Assembly: GCA_020027805.1 (NCBI GenBank)
Contig: JAHKKQ010000010.1
Span: 1 to 34,558, forward strand
DNA length: 34,558 nucleotides
Direction: 5' to 3'
Source: Candidatus Dadabacteria bacterium
Lineage (GTDB): Bacteria; Desulfobacterota_D; UBA1144; Nemesobacterales; UBA2774
Below are positions 1 to 8,705 of this stretch, piece by piece; position 1 is the stretch's first letter, and every line of letters starts with the position of its first letter. The notes under the pieces were generated by a model, which worked only from the letters and a program-made list of their open reading frames with translations, did no database searches and was not told the DNA's origin. A program made the position numbers and the translations under genes.

Positions 1-96
1 AAGATTTGAGCTTAAACACAAGATTTTTAGCAAATTATGTAATGTCTTTTCATAAACCACACTACGTGTGTGCTTCTTTTCATCAAGGAAAAGAAG
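1..96. repeat. Intergenic repeat, family A (inverted copy)
   Basis: The start of the window resembles the reverse complement of the DNA at 13.07-13.19 kb. Shared pieces are an 'agatttttagc' segment, 'gtcttttcataaac', a CACAC-TAC-GTGTG palindrome (58-70), and the 26-mer tgcttcttttcatcaagg... (71-96), which is the exact reverse complement of 13119-13144. That 26-mer is itself an imperfect inverted repeat (CTTCTTTTC/GAAAAGAAG). It is non-coding as far as I can see. The ORF at 70-264 is a by-product of the repeat. Confidence 0.7.
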
Positions 97-268
97 GATA
101 AAAAAATAGTCTTTCACCTTATGAATAATAAATACTATTACGTTTATATACTGACCAATAGAGTCATCTGCACGCCGGTGCATGTTAGTGCGCTCTTGCG
201 ACCCTTCCCTGTCTCCAGGACTACTGTTTTTTACTTTCCCCGCGTGACTGCATATATTAATTAACATC

Positions 269-811
269 TTGAGGACTTCTCTCTATATTCTGCTTTTTAT
301 GACCGTGATTCTCGCCGGCGAAGCGGCCTTCGCGGTGGGGAAGGAAACGCTCGTCGATATAACGGGCGTCGCCGTCGTTGTGGACGAGGTGCCGCCGACG
401 GCAAGGGAGGACGGGCTCAGTGAAGCCGGCATAAAGGCGCTCGTCGAGGACAGGCTCGCGAGGTCGAACATCGCGGTGCTCGAAGACCGCGAATGGTTCA
501 GCGTATTCGGGGGCTCCTACATGCTCGTAAAGGTGATAGCGTCGAAGGCCGTGAGCGGGGACAGGTACGCGGTCTACATAGACATGGAGCTCTATCAGAC
601 GGTCGTTCTGATGGGGAAAAGGCTCGGGCAGAATATCAACACGGCCGCGGCCACGTGGTCTATAGGAAAGCTCCTGTCCTGCAGCTCCGCCGATATAAAG
701 GACTGCGTCCTAGGCACGGTCTCCGAGCTCACGGGACTCTTTATCAAGGACTACGTAGAGGTGAACACGCTTAAGTGGAAGCAGGAACAGGAGAGGCTTC
801 AGAAGAAGTGA
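269..811 (+). CDS. Secreted protein of unknown function
   Basis: This is a 180-residue protein that I do not recognise. It opens with a typical signal peptide: a charged Met-Arg start, a hydrophobic run around SLYILLFMTVILAG, and a small-residue cleavage region (AAFA, about residues 19-22). The mature part alternates hydrophobic and polar residues, is cysteine-poor and ends in a charged Lys/Gln/Glu helix. Its style is that of small periplasmic alpha/beta proteins, which is inference only. The start is TTG at 269, the only usable start that keeps the whole signal peptide. An in-frame stop lies at 245, no convincing Shine-Dalgarno is visible, and an ATG at 299 would leave too short a leader. 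The gene converges on hisS with a 36 bp gap. Confidence 0.72.
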   Translation: MRTSLYILLFMTVILAGEAAFAVGKETLVDITGVAVVVDEVPPTAREDGLSEAGIKALVEDRLARSNIAVLEDREWFSVFGGSYMLVKVIASKAVSGDRYAVYIDMELYQTVVLMGKRLGQNINTAAATWSIGKLLSCSSADIKDCVLGTVSELTGLFIKDYVEVNTLKWKQEQERLQKK

Positions 812-847
812 GCACGCGGCGCCCGGAACGACGGGCTATGCGGCCGG

Positions 848-2107
848 TCATTTGTTTCGTGAAGCGAAGTCGAGCGCGCTTCCGATCTCCATCTCTTCCT
901 CCGTGCTCGCGGCCATATTTCTCACCTTCACGACTCCCCGGTTAAGCTCGTCTTCGCCGATAATAAACGTAAGTCCGGCCCCCGACTTGTCGGCGCGCTT
1001 CAGCTGGCTCTTCAAGCTCTTCTGCCCGTAATCGGTCTCGGCCGAGACTCCCCTGCCCCTGAGCTCCGAGGTGAGCGAGAACGCCTTCTTCCGCGCCTCT
1101 TCGCCCATGTGGGCTATAAACACCCTTATTTCCTTTCCGAACCCCCCGGGGAAGGCCATTTGGTGGAGTAGTATGAGCCTCTCCATCCCCACCGCGAACC
1201 CGACGGCGGGCGTGTGCGGTCCTCCCAGCTCCTCGACGAGCCCGTCGTAGCGCCCTCCGGCGGCCACGGCGTTCTGCGATCCGAGCTCTTCGGTAGTTAT
1301 CTCGAATACCGTTCTGGTGTAATAGTCGAGCCCCCTCACTATCCCTGGGTTCAGGACGTAGGGGACGCCCACCGAGTCGAGGCTCTCCCTCACATCGGCC
1401 AGGTGACGGCTGCAGTCCCCGCAGAGGCTGTCTATCATCCTGGGGGCGTGCGCCGCTATTTCGCTACACCCCTTTACCTTGCAGTCGAGTATCCGGAGCG
1501 GGTTCGTCCCGAGCCTCCTCCGGCAGTCCTCGCACAGGCGCTCCTTTTCAGGGGTGAAGAAGGCGATGAGCATCTCCTTGTACTGCGGGCGGCAGTTGCC
1601 GTCTCCGAGGGAGGAGAGCTCGAGCTTCAAGTATTTCGTTATCCCTATACCTTCCAAGAGCTTCCAGACCATGGCAATGAGCTCCGCGTCGGAAGGGGGC
1701 TCCTCCGGCCCCAGCAGCTCGGCCCCTATCTGGTAAAACCCCCTGAAGCGGCCTTTCTGGGGCCTTTCGTGCCTGAACATCATGCCCGTGTAGTAGAGCT
1801 TCGTGACCGGGGATTTGGCCCACATCGAGTTCTCGATGTACGCCCTCACCACCCCGGCCGTGCCTTCGGGGCGGAGCGTGAGCGACGAGCCGTCCCTGTC
1901 GGTGAAGGTGTACATCTCCTTCTCGACTATGTCGGTCGTCGTGCCGAGGCTCCGGGCGAATATCTCGGTGAATTCGAGGACCGGCATCCGGAGCTCGGAG
2001 AATCCGTGGAGCTCGAAGACGGACTTCGCTTTCTCCTCTATATGGTGCCACCTCTTGATTTCCTCGGGCAGGACGTCGTGGAACCCTCTTATAGATCTCG
2101 TTTCCAT
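848..2107 (-). CDS. hisS: Histidine--tRNA ligase
   Basis: Class II aminoacyl-tRNA synthetase that charges tRNA-His with histidine in the cytosol. The 419-residue product has the usual length. Motifs visible in order are GFHDVLPEE near the N terminus, the motif 2 region LTLRPEGTAGVVRAY followed by FRHERPQKGRFRGFYQ, the histidine-binding GLDYYTRTVFEI, and GGRYDGLVEELGG. A C-terminal anticodon-binding domain follows (about residues 325-419). A Cys-rich insertion (CEDCRR...LDCKVKGC...CGDC) lies mid-protein. The ORF track extends the frame to 2332, but METRSIRGFHD at 2107 is the conserved start and is preceded by AAAGGGAGCAGA as ribosome-binding site. The gene is divergent from the glycosyltransferase. 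Confidence 0.97.
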   Translation of the reverse strand: METRSIRGFHDVLPEEIKRWHHIEEKAKSVFELHGFSELRMPVLEFTEIFARSLGTTTDIVEKEMYTFTDRDGSSLTLRPEGTAGVVRAYIENSMWAKSPVTKLYYTGMMFRHERPQKGRFRGFYQIGAELLGPEEPPSDAELIAMVWKLLEGIGITKYLKLELSSLGDGNCRPQYKEMLIAFFTPEKERLCEDCRRRLGTNPLRILDCKVKGCSEIAAHAPRMIDSLCGDCSRHLADVRESLDSVGVPYVLNPGIVRGLDYYTRTVFEITTEELGSQNAVAAGGRYDGLVEELGGPHTPAVGFAVGMERLILLHQMAFPGGFGKEIRVFIAHMGEEARKKAFSLTSELRGRGVSAETDYGQKSLKSQLKRADKSGAGLTFIIGEDELNRGVVKVRNMAASTEEEMEIGSALDFASRNK

Positions 2108-2253
2108 TCTGCTCCCTTTTGATTGACTGTATGTTCCCCGCGTCGTCCGGGACGGCCGGGCACTCGCGCCCCCGTCAGCCGCGGGTTTATTATATCCAAC
2201 GCCCGGGGCTATTTCTAATAAGCCCGTGAAACCGGGGAAGCGGCCGGCCGGAT

Positions 2254-2282
2254 TCGTCAACGCGCTAATATCATCATATAAT
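2254..2282 (+). promoter_or_regulatory. Candidate sigma-70 promoter for the glycosyltransferase gene
   Basis: TCGTCA (4 of 6 matches to the -35 consensus) is followed by a 17 bp spacer and a perfect TATAAT (2277-2282), about 38 bp before the ATG at 2320. It lies in the divergent gap between hisS and the glycosyltransferase. This is a pattern call only. Confidence 0.5.
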
Positions 2283-2319
2283 AATGGCTGAAGCCGACTG
2301 ACACGGTGCCGGGTCGAAC

Positions 2320-3462
2320 ATGCCGAACGCAACCCCCGAGAGGGTATTCTACATAGGAAGCCCCGAGATCTTCTCGAAGGGCGCGAGCGCCATACACATA
2401 ATGAAGATGTGCCAGGCGATGGGGAGGCTAGGCATAACCGCGACTCTCCTCATCCCGGCTTACCGTACGCCCGGGGAGATGTTCCAGTACTACGGAGTGG
2501 AATCTAATTTCAGGATCGTCTCGTTCCCTTACTCCGGCAACACGACCGTGAGGAACATAATGCACGGCGTCCGCGCCTCCGTCTACGCGGGGAAACGCAG
2601 GAAGCAGTTCGACCTGGCCGTCACCAGGAACATCGTGTTCGCCTCGATCGCGACTAACATACTCGGCGTGCCGACTGTCTACGACGCGCACCATCCGCTC
2701 GTGACCGGCGCGCGCGTGCTCTTCAACTCTTTCAAGCGCTCGGAGCGGCTCGTCCGGTTCTCGACCAATTCGCGCGGGCTGGGCGAGATATACCTTAGCG
2801 AAGGCCTCCCCCCCGAAAAGCTCGTCGTCGCCCACAACGGGGTGGACCTCGAGGGATACAGGTCGCTTCCCGACAAGTCGCGCGCCCGGGCCGACCTCGG
2901 CCTGCCTCCGGATAAGAAGATAGTCTGCTACTCGGGCAACATATACGAGGGCAGGGGTATAGAGCACCTGATAGAGATCGCCCCCGGCATGAGCGGCGTG
3001 CTCTTCCTCATAGTGGGCGGGCTCGAGTCGGACGTCCGGCGCTGCCGCGGTCTCGCCCATGAAAAGAGAGCGGAGAACATCAGGTTTACGAGCTACGTCC
3101 ACCACAATACCGTCCCCCTCTATCTCGCGGCTTCGGACGTCCTCGTCATGCCCTACACGTCGCGCATGACGATAAGGGGCGGGACCATGGCACGCGACTT
3201 CACTTCCCCGATAAAGCTCTTCGAGTACATGGCGTCCGGACGTCCTGTTGTAGCTACATCCATCCCGTCCGTCTCCGAGATACTCCGGGACGGGGTAAAC
3301 GCACTCCTCGTCCCTCCCGACAGCCCGGAGGCGATCGCCGCCGGCATAAAAAGGGCGCTCAATGACCCCGCGCTCGCGAAGGCCCTGTCCGAGAGGGCCT
3401 CCTCCGACGTCAGGGACTATACGTGGGAGGCGAGGGCGAAAAAATTACTTGGAATAGATTAG
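2320..3462 (+). CDS. Glycosyltransferase family 4 protein
   Basis: A 380-residue GT-B fold glycosyltransferase that transfers a sugar from a nucleotide-sugar donor, probably to a surface glycan or glycolipid at the cytoplasmic face of the inner membrane. The N-terminal acceptor domain has a glycine/serine loop near the start (SPEIFSKGASAIHI). The C-terminal donor domain (from about residue 185) shows VAHNGVDLEGY, YSGNIYEGRGIEHLI, and the family-4 signature FEYMASGRPVVATSIPSVSEIL followed by GVNALLVPPDSPEAIA. The ATG at 2320 is the first in frame. No polysaccharide cluster surrounds it, so the acceptor cannot be inferred. A promoter candidate lies just upstream. Confidence 0.92.
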   Translation: MPNATPERVFYIGSPEIFSKGASAIHIMKMCQAMGRLGITATLLIPAYRTPGEMFQYYGVESNFRIVSFPYSGNTTVRNIMHGVRASVYAGKRRKQFDLAVTRNIVFASIATNILGVPTVYDAHHPLVTGARVLFNSFKRSERLVRFSTNSRGLGEIYLSEGLPPEKLVVAHNGVDLEGYRSLPDKSRARADLGLPPDKKIVCYSGNIYEGRGIEHLIEIAPGMSGVLFLIVGGLESDVRRCRGLAHEKRAENIRFTSYVHHNTVPLYLAASDVLVMPYTSRMTIRGGTMARDFTSPIKLFEYMASGRPVVATSIPSVSEILRDGVNALLVPPDSPEAIAAGIKRALNDPALAKALSERASSDVRDYTWEARAKKLLGID

Positions 3463-3557
3463 CTATTCAGGTTGTATAATTTTTAGGGTATTTTATCACT
3501 TCAATTTTAATCGATTCTCATCAGGATTGATTCTGGCAGCGTGACAAAGGAGAGAAG

Positions 3558-5069
3558 GTGAGGGTGGCGCACAGGTATCTCTTTATATTTTTGTCTCTGA
3601 TCGTCGGAGTCCAGGCGTCGGCCCGGGAGGACGTCCGCGTGGACGAGATGTTCGATTACGCATTCTCCGGGAACGCAGCCACGGGGCAGAAGCAGGACGA
3701 CGAGAAGGACGGGGAATTCGTCACGGGCGAGGAGGGGAAGGAGCGTCTCGGCGTGAACGCGTTCCTCCGCGACTCCGCCATAATGTACTCGGGCCTCTGG
3801 GCGGCCAGGTTTTTCTACGTAAGGAACAAGAACAGCAGGATATTCGATACGTCGTTATCCAAATGGTGGGACAACGTAACCACCGTGCCCGTCTGGGACG
3901 ACGGCGACTCGTTCTTTACCAACTGGGTGACGCACCCCACAATAGGCGCCGTGGAGTATCTGTTTTACAGGGCCATGGGGCACGGCTACCTCGTCTCGGC
4001 CCTGGGCGTGGTGCTGCAGAGCACGCTGTTCGAGTACACCGTCGAGGGCATGGTGGAGGCCCCCTCGCTCGTAGACCTCGTATCGACGCCACTGGTCGGC
4101 GTCCCGATGGGGTTTGCGCTCGAGAAATCCTCCGACTGGCTCGTCTCCACGAACTTCGTTCCGGCGAAGATACTCGGCCACATATTGAACCCCATGAGGA
4201 ACTTCATATACGAGAGGCAGGTCGGAATATATAACCCGTTCTCGAAGACGTTCTTTTCCGTGACCGGGCCGATAGTGTTCACTCCCAATAAGGACATTGC
4301 GATAGACCTCGCGTACCCGTTCTTCATCGAGCAGCCGCTGCCGATGGGCAGGTTCCGGGCGGACCTCGAGGTCGTCAACCTGAAGAAGGACCTGGGCGGG
4401 GAGTTCGTATTCTATTCGCTCCGGGCGGACGTGCCTTCGAAAAACGGGCTCTGGGGCATTTACGTGAAGATTTCGCAGTCGGGCGTGAACGGGGTCTTCG
4501 TTAACGGCGAGGAGGTGAGGGACGGGTTCGAGTTCGCGAACGTGCTCGCGGGAGGGAAGTTTCTCCTCTGGAAGTCCCACAACTCCGCGGTCTCGGGCGG
4601 CTTCGAGCTCCTGCTCCCTACCTCCTACAAGGACAACATCGACAGGCTTACGACGATCACCCTTTTCAGAAGAAACTACCCGGTAAATCTCCAGGGGGCG
4701 TGGACGCTCAGGCCTTATGTAACGGCTGCGGCGTGGGGCGGCATATTCAACGTACAGGCGATGGTGTCGGCGCCGACCGTGCTCAACGCGGGCGATCTCG
4801 AGGGGAATAGCGCCGAGTTCAACGTGGATTACTCGGCCGCGGCCGGGGTCAACTTCCCCGTGATCGCGTCCCCCGTACTCTTCGCCGAATTCAACGGGTA
4901 TTCGTTCCTCACCGCGGATACGTTCAAGAAGACGGACATGTTCGTGACCTCGGGAGTGAGGTTCGGGAGGAAATTCAGCCCCGGCTTCGCCGTGCAGTTC
5001 CCCGTTTACGGCGTGGACAAGGACGTCGACAGATACAGCTACATGTTCGACTTCCAGATAAGGTTCTGA
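3558..5069 (+). CDS. DUF3943-type outer-membrane protein, copy 1
   Basis: A 503-residue exported protein. The GTG start at 3558 has a strong ribosome-binding site (AAAGGAG), followed by a signal peptide (LFIFLSLIVGVQASA). Residues about 115-200 match the DUF3943 pattern: WWDNVTTVPVWDDGDSFFTN, a HP motif (NWVTHPTIGAVEY), FYRAMGHG, FEYTVEG and DLVSTPLVGVPMG. The second half is rich in alternating aromatic beta-strands, and the last strand ends in FDFQIRF. A C-terminal Phe is the usual outer-membrane barrel sorting signal. The molecular role is unknown. It is followed 304 bp later by a clear paralog, so the pair arose by tandem duplication and then diverged. Confidence 0.87.
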   Translation: MRVAHRYLFIFLSLIVGVQASAREDVRVDEMFDYAFSGNAATGQKQDDEKDGEFVTGEEGKERLGVNAFLRDSAIMYSGLWAARFFYVRNKNSRIFDTSLSKWWDNVTTVPVWDDGDSFFTNWVTHPTIGAVEYLFYRAMGHGYLVSALGVVLQSTLFEYTVEGMVEAPSLVDLVSTPLVGVPMGFALEKSSDWLVSTNFVPAKILGHILNPMRNFIYERQVGIYNPFSKTFFSVTGPIVFTPNKDIAIDLAYPFFIEQPLPMGRFRADLEVVNLKKDLGGEFVFYSLRADVPSKNGLWGIYVKISQSGVNGVFVNGEEVRDGFEFANVLAGGKFLLWKSHNSAVSGGFELLLPTSYKDNIDRLTTITLFRRNYPVNLQGAWTLRPYVTAAAWGGIFNVQAMVSAPTVLNAGDLEGNSAEFNVDYSAAAGVNFPVIASPVLFAEFNGYSFLTADTFKKTDMFVTSGVRFGRKFSPGFAVQFPVYGVDKDVDRYSYMFDFQIRF

Positions 5070-5373
5070 TTTTTCCCTCCTGCGATTTTATTACCCCTGT
5101 TATTTCGAGCGTATGCGAGAAATCTATTTTTTTTCTTTAATTCCCTCTCCCTTGTGTGGGAAACGATTCCTTCCAGCTCCTCCGCACCTGCAATACTCCC
5201 GTGAGTCCGCGGCGGGTCGCCGCCCGGACAAATTTAACGCTCCGCAATAATTCTTCTTTTATTTTCGGTCAATTATTGTTAAAATGTGTCAGGCACCCGA
5301 ACGGGCTCGATAATCGTACTGGCCGGAAAGAGCTGTTCGGGGTTTCCGCTACTTACCTTCTGGGAGGATCGGG
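5070..5373. other. Intergenic region with half of an inverted-repeat element
   Basis: This 304 bp gap between the two DUF3943 genes holds gttatttcgag...gagaaatctat (5099-5127). It matches the left half of the element at 17141-17222, but no right half is visible. A T8 run follows immediately. The 73-codon ORF at 5156-5377 has no ribosome-binding site and looks random. I see no RNA gene. Confidence 0.5.
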
Positions 5374-6882
5374 TTGAGGGCGACAATTGTATGTACCGCT
5401 TTGCTCATGCTTTTTCAGCTCGTCCCCGCCTCGGCCGAGGATAATTCCTACATGTTCGCGGCCGGGGAATCCGCCGCGCCCCACGAACCGGACGACGTAG
5501 TATTGCCCGTAGAGCCGCCGCCGGACGGGAAGCCCGCTCCGAACCCCAGCCTCAGGCCCCCCGGTTTCAAGACCTATATGGAAGACACGGCGATCTGGTA
5601 CGGCGCGCAGTGGGCGGCAAGGCTCTGGTGGGTGAGGGACAAGAACCTGAAGATATTCGACGGCTCGTTCCACACCTTCTGGGACAACCTCACGAGCGAG
5701 CCCATATGGAACGACGGGGACGATTTCGTAGTCAACTGGGTGCTCCACCCGTTCTTCGGCATGCTCCACTACCAGTTCTACAGGGCGAGGGGGCACAGCG
5801 TGTGGGCGTCCGCCCTGGGCTCTGTCATACAGAGCACGCTCTTCGAATACGGGATCGAAGGCTGGGCCGTCAGGCCCTCGGGCATAGACCTCATAGTCAC
5901 GCCCGCACTCGGCGTCCCTCTCGGGTGGACGATGGAGCAGCTCTCCGACTGGCTCATCGAGCAGGACTCGAAGGCCGCGCACGTGGCCGCCTACGTCGCC
6001 AACCCCACGAGGATCTTCGTCAGGGACACGCACTTCGGTCTGATTAACCCGGTGACGGGCTCGTTCCAGTACCAGGGACAGTTCACGATATCGACGACCA
6101 AGGGCAAGTCGCTCGAGCTCGCGTACCCGCACTTCTTCGAGGGCCCCCTGCCTCTCGGCCGTATAGGGATCGACTTCGAGATCATCAAGCTCAAGGAGAG
6201 GCTCGGCGGGGAGTTCATACTATATCCGATGAGGTTCGAGTTCCCGTCCGAGAGCAATTACTGGGGCGTGTACATGGACATACCTTACGGCGGAACGAAC
6301 AACGTGAAGGACGGGGATACGGAGATAAGGGACGGGTTCGAGTTCGGCAACCTCATGGTCGGCGTGAAAACGCTCGCGGCGAAATCGAAAAACTTCGCGA
6401 TATCCGCGGGACTCGAAGCATATTTCCCGACCTCATTCACCGACGACCAGAACAGGCTCCAGCAGATAATAAAATACAGGAGGGACTTCCAGATGTACCT
6501 CTACAAGGCCGCGACCGTTTCGCCGTACCTCACGGCGGGGGCGTGGGAGGGGCCCTTCAGCATACAGGGCGCCCTGGGTACGGACTTCATATTCAACGCG
6601 GATCACTTCGAAGGGCAGGACTTCGAGTTCAGGATCAATTACCACGCGGCCGCGGGGCTAGACGTCCCCATGGTCGGCTCGCCCATAGTTTACTGCGAGT
6701 TCGACGGCTACTCGATTACGACATATGACGGCGCGGGAGGGGGCACGGACCTCTTCCTCACCCCGGGCATTAGGTTCGGTAAAAAGTACAGCCCCGGCTT
6801 CTCGGCCCAGCTCCCCGTTTACGGGCCTACGAAGGACATCGCCGACGCCGATTTCGTGTTCGACTTCCAGCTCCGGTTCTGA
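5374..6882 (+). CDS. DUF3943-type outer-membrane protein, copy 2
   Basis: A 502-residue paralog of the preceding gene. The start is TTG at 5374, six bases after TGGGAGG. The signal peptide is ATIVCTALLMLFQLVPASA. The shared DUF3943 core runs from about residue 70 to 190: QWAARLWWVRDKN, FWDNLTSEPIWNDGDDF, NWVLHPFFGMLHY, FYRARGHS, STLFEYGIEGW and DLIVTPALGVPLGW. Many beta-strand stretches follow, and the protein ends in VFDFQLRF, again with a terminal Phe. It has the same length and domain order as copy 1 but clearly diverged sequence, so this is an old duplication. Outer-membrane location is inferred from the signal peptide, strand pattern and C-terminal signature. Function is unknown. Confidence 0.87.
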   Translation: MRATIVCTALLMLFQLVPASAEDNSYMFAAGESAAPHEPDDVVLPVEPPPDGKPAPNPSLRPPGFKTYMEDTAIWYGAQWAARLWWVRDKNLKIFDGSFHTFWDNLTSEPIWNDGDDFVVNWVLHPFFGMLHYQFYRARGHSVWASALGSVIQSTLFEYGIEGWAVRPSGIDLIVTPALGVPLGWTMEQLSDWLIEQDSKAAHVAAYVANPTRIFVRDTHFGLINPVTGSFQYQGQFTISTTKGKSLELAYPHFFEGPLPLGRIGIDFEIIKLKERLGGEFILYPMRFEFPSESNYWGVYMDIPYGGTNNVKDGDTEIRDGFEFGNLMVGVKTLAAKSKNFAISAGLEAYFPTSFTDDQNRLQQIIKYRRDFQMYLYKAATVSPYLTAGAWEGPFSIQGALGTDFIFNADHFEGQDFEFRINYHAAAGLDVPMVGSPIVYCEFDGYSITTYDGAGGGTDLFLTPGIRFGKKYSPGFSAQLPVYGPTKDIADADFVFDFQLRF

Positions 6883-6929
6883 GGGTCTCATTTTTTCACT
6901 TTAGTCCCGGGTGAATCGCGGCTGCCTGC

Positions 6930-7706
6930 TCACAACCTGAAAAATAACGCATCCGCTTGCAGCGTACGCCCGTCCCTGGGATCGGTGAAGCCCCTGTGTA
7001 TTGACCAGAGTGTAAAGCCTTCGTCCTCGAGGCGCCGGATAATTTCGAGCCAGAGGCGCTGGCCGTCGTAGAGCGGCACCAGCGACAACTCGCAGAGCAC
7101 GCCGCTCATACGCGGGAGTATCGAGCCTGCCCCGTCGAGCACCTGCCATTCGTAACCCTGGGCATCGATTTTCAGGAAAGGTTTATGAGCTTTTTCCAAA
7201 TAGGGCGGCGCGGCCGTGTCCAGCCTGAACATGGGCGCCTTTTCGGCGCCGATATAAGCCGAGCCCGCCGATGCCGATACATGCGACTCCATCATCGGCA
7301 GTATGGAAGATGATACGGAGTTGCCGGCGATGTTAATCTCGACCTCGCCGTCGTACGCGCCGATCGCGCAGCGGGGATGCACTGTCCAGAGGGGGTCACG
7401 CCGAGCAGCTTTCTCCAGCCTCGCATGCGCGCTTGAAAGCGGCTCGAAACTGACCAGACGGCCTTTGTAGCCGAGCCAGAGAAGTTCCCGCGCGAACTGT
7501 CCCTCGTTCGCTCCGACATCCAGGATCAGATCGACCTCGAACCGGTCGATCCCTTTCAGCAGCAGGTTGCCAGCGTTCGATTCATGACCCAGCCTCTGGA
7601 TGTCGTAGCCGGCTAAATTGACCGCCCGCCGAATGACTTTTTGTATGTAACTCACGAAAGGCTCCACATCTTCGGTTTCGATCGGGCGGCTAACCTGCTG
7701 ATACAT
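6930..7706 (-). CDS. FkbM family methyltransferase
   Basis: A 258-residue S-adenosylmethionine-dependent methyltransferase of the FkbM type, a family that often O-methylates sugars or polyketide-like substrates. Motif I is LILDVGANEGQFARELL (about 60-76), then VSFEPLSSAHARL, and the family hallmark FLKIDAQGYEWQVLDGAG. The gene starts 10 bp after the cupredoxin stop, so it is probably translated from the same transcript. The start at 7706 is uncertain because the only GGGGA lies directly against the ATG. Arg codons are mostly CGN and Ile mostly ATC, unlike neighbours that favour AGG and use more ATA, which hints at later acquisition. The substrate cannot be told from context. Confidence 0.88.
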   Translation of the reverse strand: MYQQVSRPIETEDVEPFVSYIQKVIRRAVNLAGYDIQRLGHESNAGNLLLKGIDRFEVDLILDVGANEGQFARELLWLGYKGRLVSFEPLSSAHARLEKAARRDPLWTVHPRCAIGAYDGEVEINIAGNSVSSSILPMMESHVSASAGSAYIGAEKAPMFRLDTAAPPYLEKAHKPFLKIDAQGYEWQVLDGAGSILPRMSGVLCELSLVPLYDGQRLWLEIIRRLEDEGFTLWSIHRGFTDPRDGRTLQADALFFRL

Positions 7707-7716
7707 TCCCCAAATT

Positions 7717-8130
7717 TCACATCACCTCGAGCGTGCCCTTCATCCCCTTCTTCAGATGGGAGCCGAGCAGGCCCTTCTTGCCGCAGTAGAACGGGAACTT
7801 GCCTGTCTTGAGCGGGGTGAACGTCACCGTAACGTCCTCGCCCGAGGGTATATCGACGTCCACGTTGAGTCCCGACGCCGGGTCGTCGATGGTGAAATTA
7901 TGGGGGACGAGGGACGTAACGCTCCTCAGTGTCAATTCGACGGGTTTCCCCCCCGCAACTTTTATGGTGTCGGGATCGAATGAATAGCTGTCGACGACGA
8001 TCTCTACTTTCTGGACGTCCGCCTGAGGGGAGGGCGGGCTTTCCTGGGTTTGCCCGGCGTCTGCCCCTGACGAGGCGTAAGCCGAAAAGAGGATTAATAA
8101 TGCGGGAAGGATTGAAGCTGTGAATTTCAT
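7717..8130 (-). CDS. Secreted cupredoxin-domain protein
   Basis: A 137-residue periplasmic or exported protein with a signal peptide (SILPALLILFSAYASSGADA) and one cupredoxin domain (about 40-137). The type 1 copper ligands can be placed as His77 (VPHNF), Cys116 (FYCG), His125 (SHLKKGM) and Met130, so it probably binds copper and carries electrons or handles copper. The ribosome-binding site AAAGGAGG sits 7 bases before the ATG. It is located between a small envelope protein and the FkbM gene on the same strand. The redox partner is unknown. Confidence 0.88.
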   Translation of the reverse strand: MKFTASILPALLILFSAYASSGADAGQTQESPPSPQADVQKVEIVVDSYSFDPDTIKVAGGKPVELTLRSVTSLVPHNFTIDDPASGLNVDVDIPSGEDVTVTFTPLKTGKFPFYCGKKGLLGSHLKKGMKGTLEVM

Positions 8131-8194
8131 CTGTAACCTCCTTTGCCCCGCGGCTCCCTGGTAAGGGGGGGTGCGGCCCTTGACGGAGCCGGGC

Positions 8195-8476
8195 TCACTC
8201 CGACTGGATGGAGACGTAGTTCTGCACGTCCTGGTCGTAGGCGGTTTTTTCGCCCTGGCATTTCGTCTGGTCGCCTGCGCTTGCGTTCATGCACTGGTCG
8301 AGTGCGCTCCTCGATTTCTCGACCGCCTGCCGCGCCTCGTTGAGCGACTGCTTCTTCTTGGATTCAGTCATCGGGTTGTCTATGGCGACGTCCTTCCCTG
8401 TCTTCAGTGTGCTGCAGCAGACCGCAGGGAGGATCGAGATGACGGTCAGCGATATGAGGAGAATGCGGCGGATCAC
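8195..8476 (-). CDS. Small exported or lipoprotein-like protein
   Basis: The predicted 93-residue product starts at GTG 8476 (VIRRILLISLTVISILPAVCC). The ORF track extends to 8638, but the upstream residues look random and the N-terminal hydrophobic leader only works from 8476. A weak GGGGGT lies 7 bases before the GTG. The leader ends in a double Cys that resembles, but does not strictly fit, a lipobox. The rest is a charged helix with two further Cys residues (QCMNAS...TKCQGE), possibly a coiled coil. No family is recognised. It sits 64 bp upstream of the cupredoxin gene. Confidence 0.6.
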   Translation of the reverse strand: MIRRILLISLTVISILPAVCCSTLKTGKDVAIDNPMTESKKKQSLNEARQAVEKSRSALDQCMNASAGDQTKCQGEKTAYDQDVQNYVSIQSE

Positions 8477-8604
8477 TTTATTACCCCCGGGGATATTTGT
8501 TCGACACGAGCTGCGGTCGATTGCAACATTATAATCGATATTTGAGTGAACCGCTAATAAGGGGAACGGCGGATTATAGAACCAGCGGGGACACTCCGGG
8601 CGGA

Positions 8605-8649
8605 GAAATAAAATATTCCGGACAGGTGAATCTCTCACCCGCCCGGAAT
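8605..8649 (-). terminator. Rho-independent terminator after the phasin gene
   Basis: Read on the minus strand, ATTCCGG and GGTGA pair with TCACC and CCGGAAT around a short loop, followed by ATATTTTATTT. It lies about 57 bp beyond the phasin stop codon, where a terminator is expected. Confidence 0.65.
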
Positions 8650-8705
8650 TCCATCATCGCCCTTTTAGGAGTTCGGATGCCGGATATGACTAACGTGTAA
8701 CCTTA

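Noticed and set aside
70-264. 64-codon ORF at the window start
   Set aside because: It begins in the family A repeat, has no ribosome-binding site, and its first residues (MLLFIKEKK) mirror a shadow ORF from the other family A copy at 10069-10380.
1214-2122. 302-codon ORF antisense to hisS
   Set aside because: It is a long antisense frame typical of GC-rich genes, and hisS on the other strand has all its motifs.
2108-2332. N-terminal extension of hisS in the ORF track
   Set aside because: The 75 extra residues look random. The conserved start METRSIRGFHD at 2107 has a ribosome-binding site.
5156-5377. 73-codon ORF between the DUF3943 genes
   Set aside because: It has no Shine-Dalgarno, random composition, and overlaps the start of the second DUF3943 gene.
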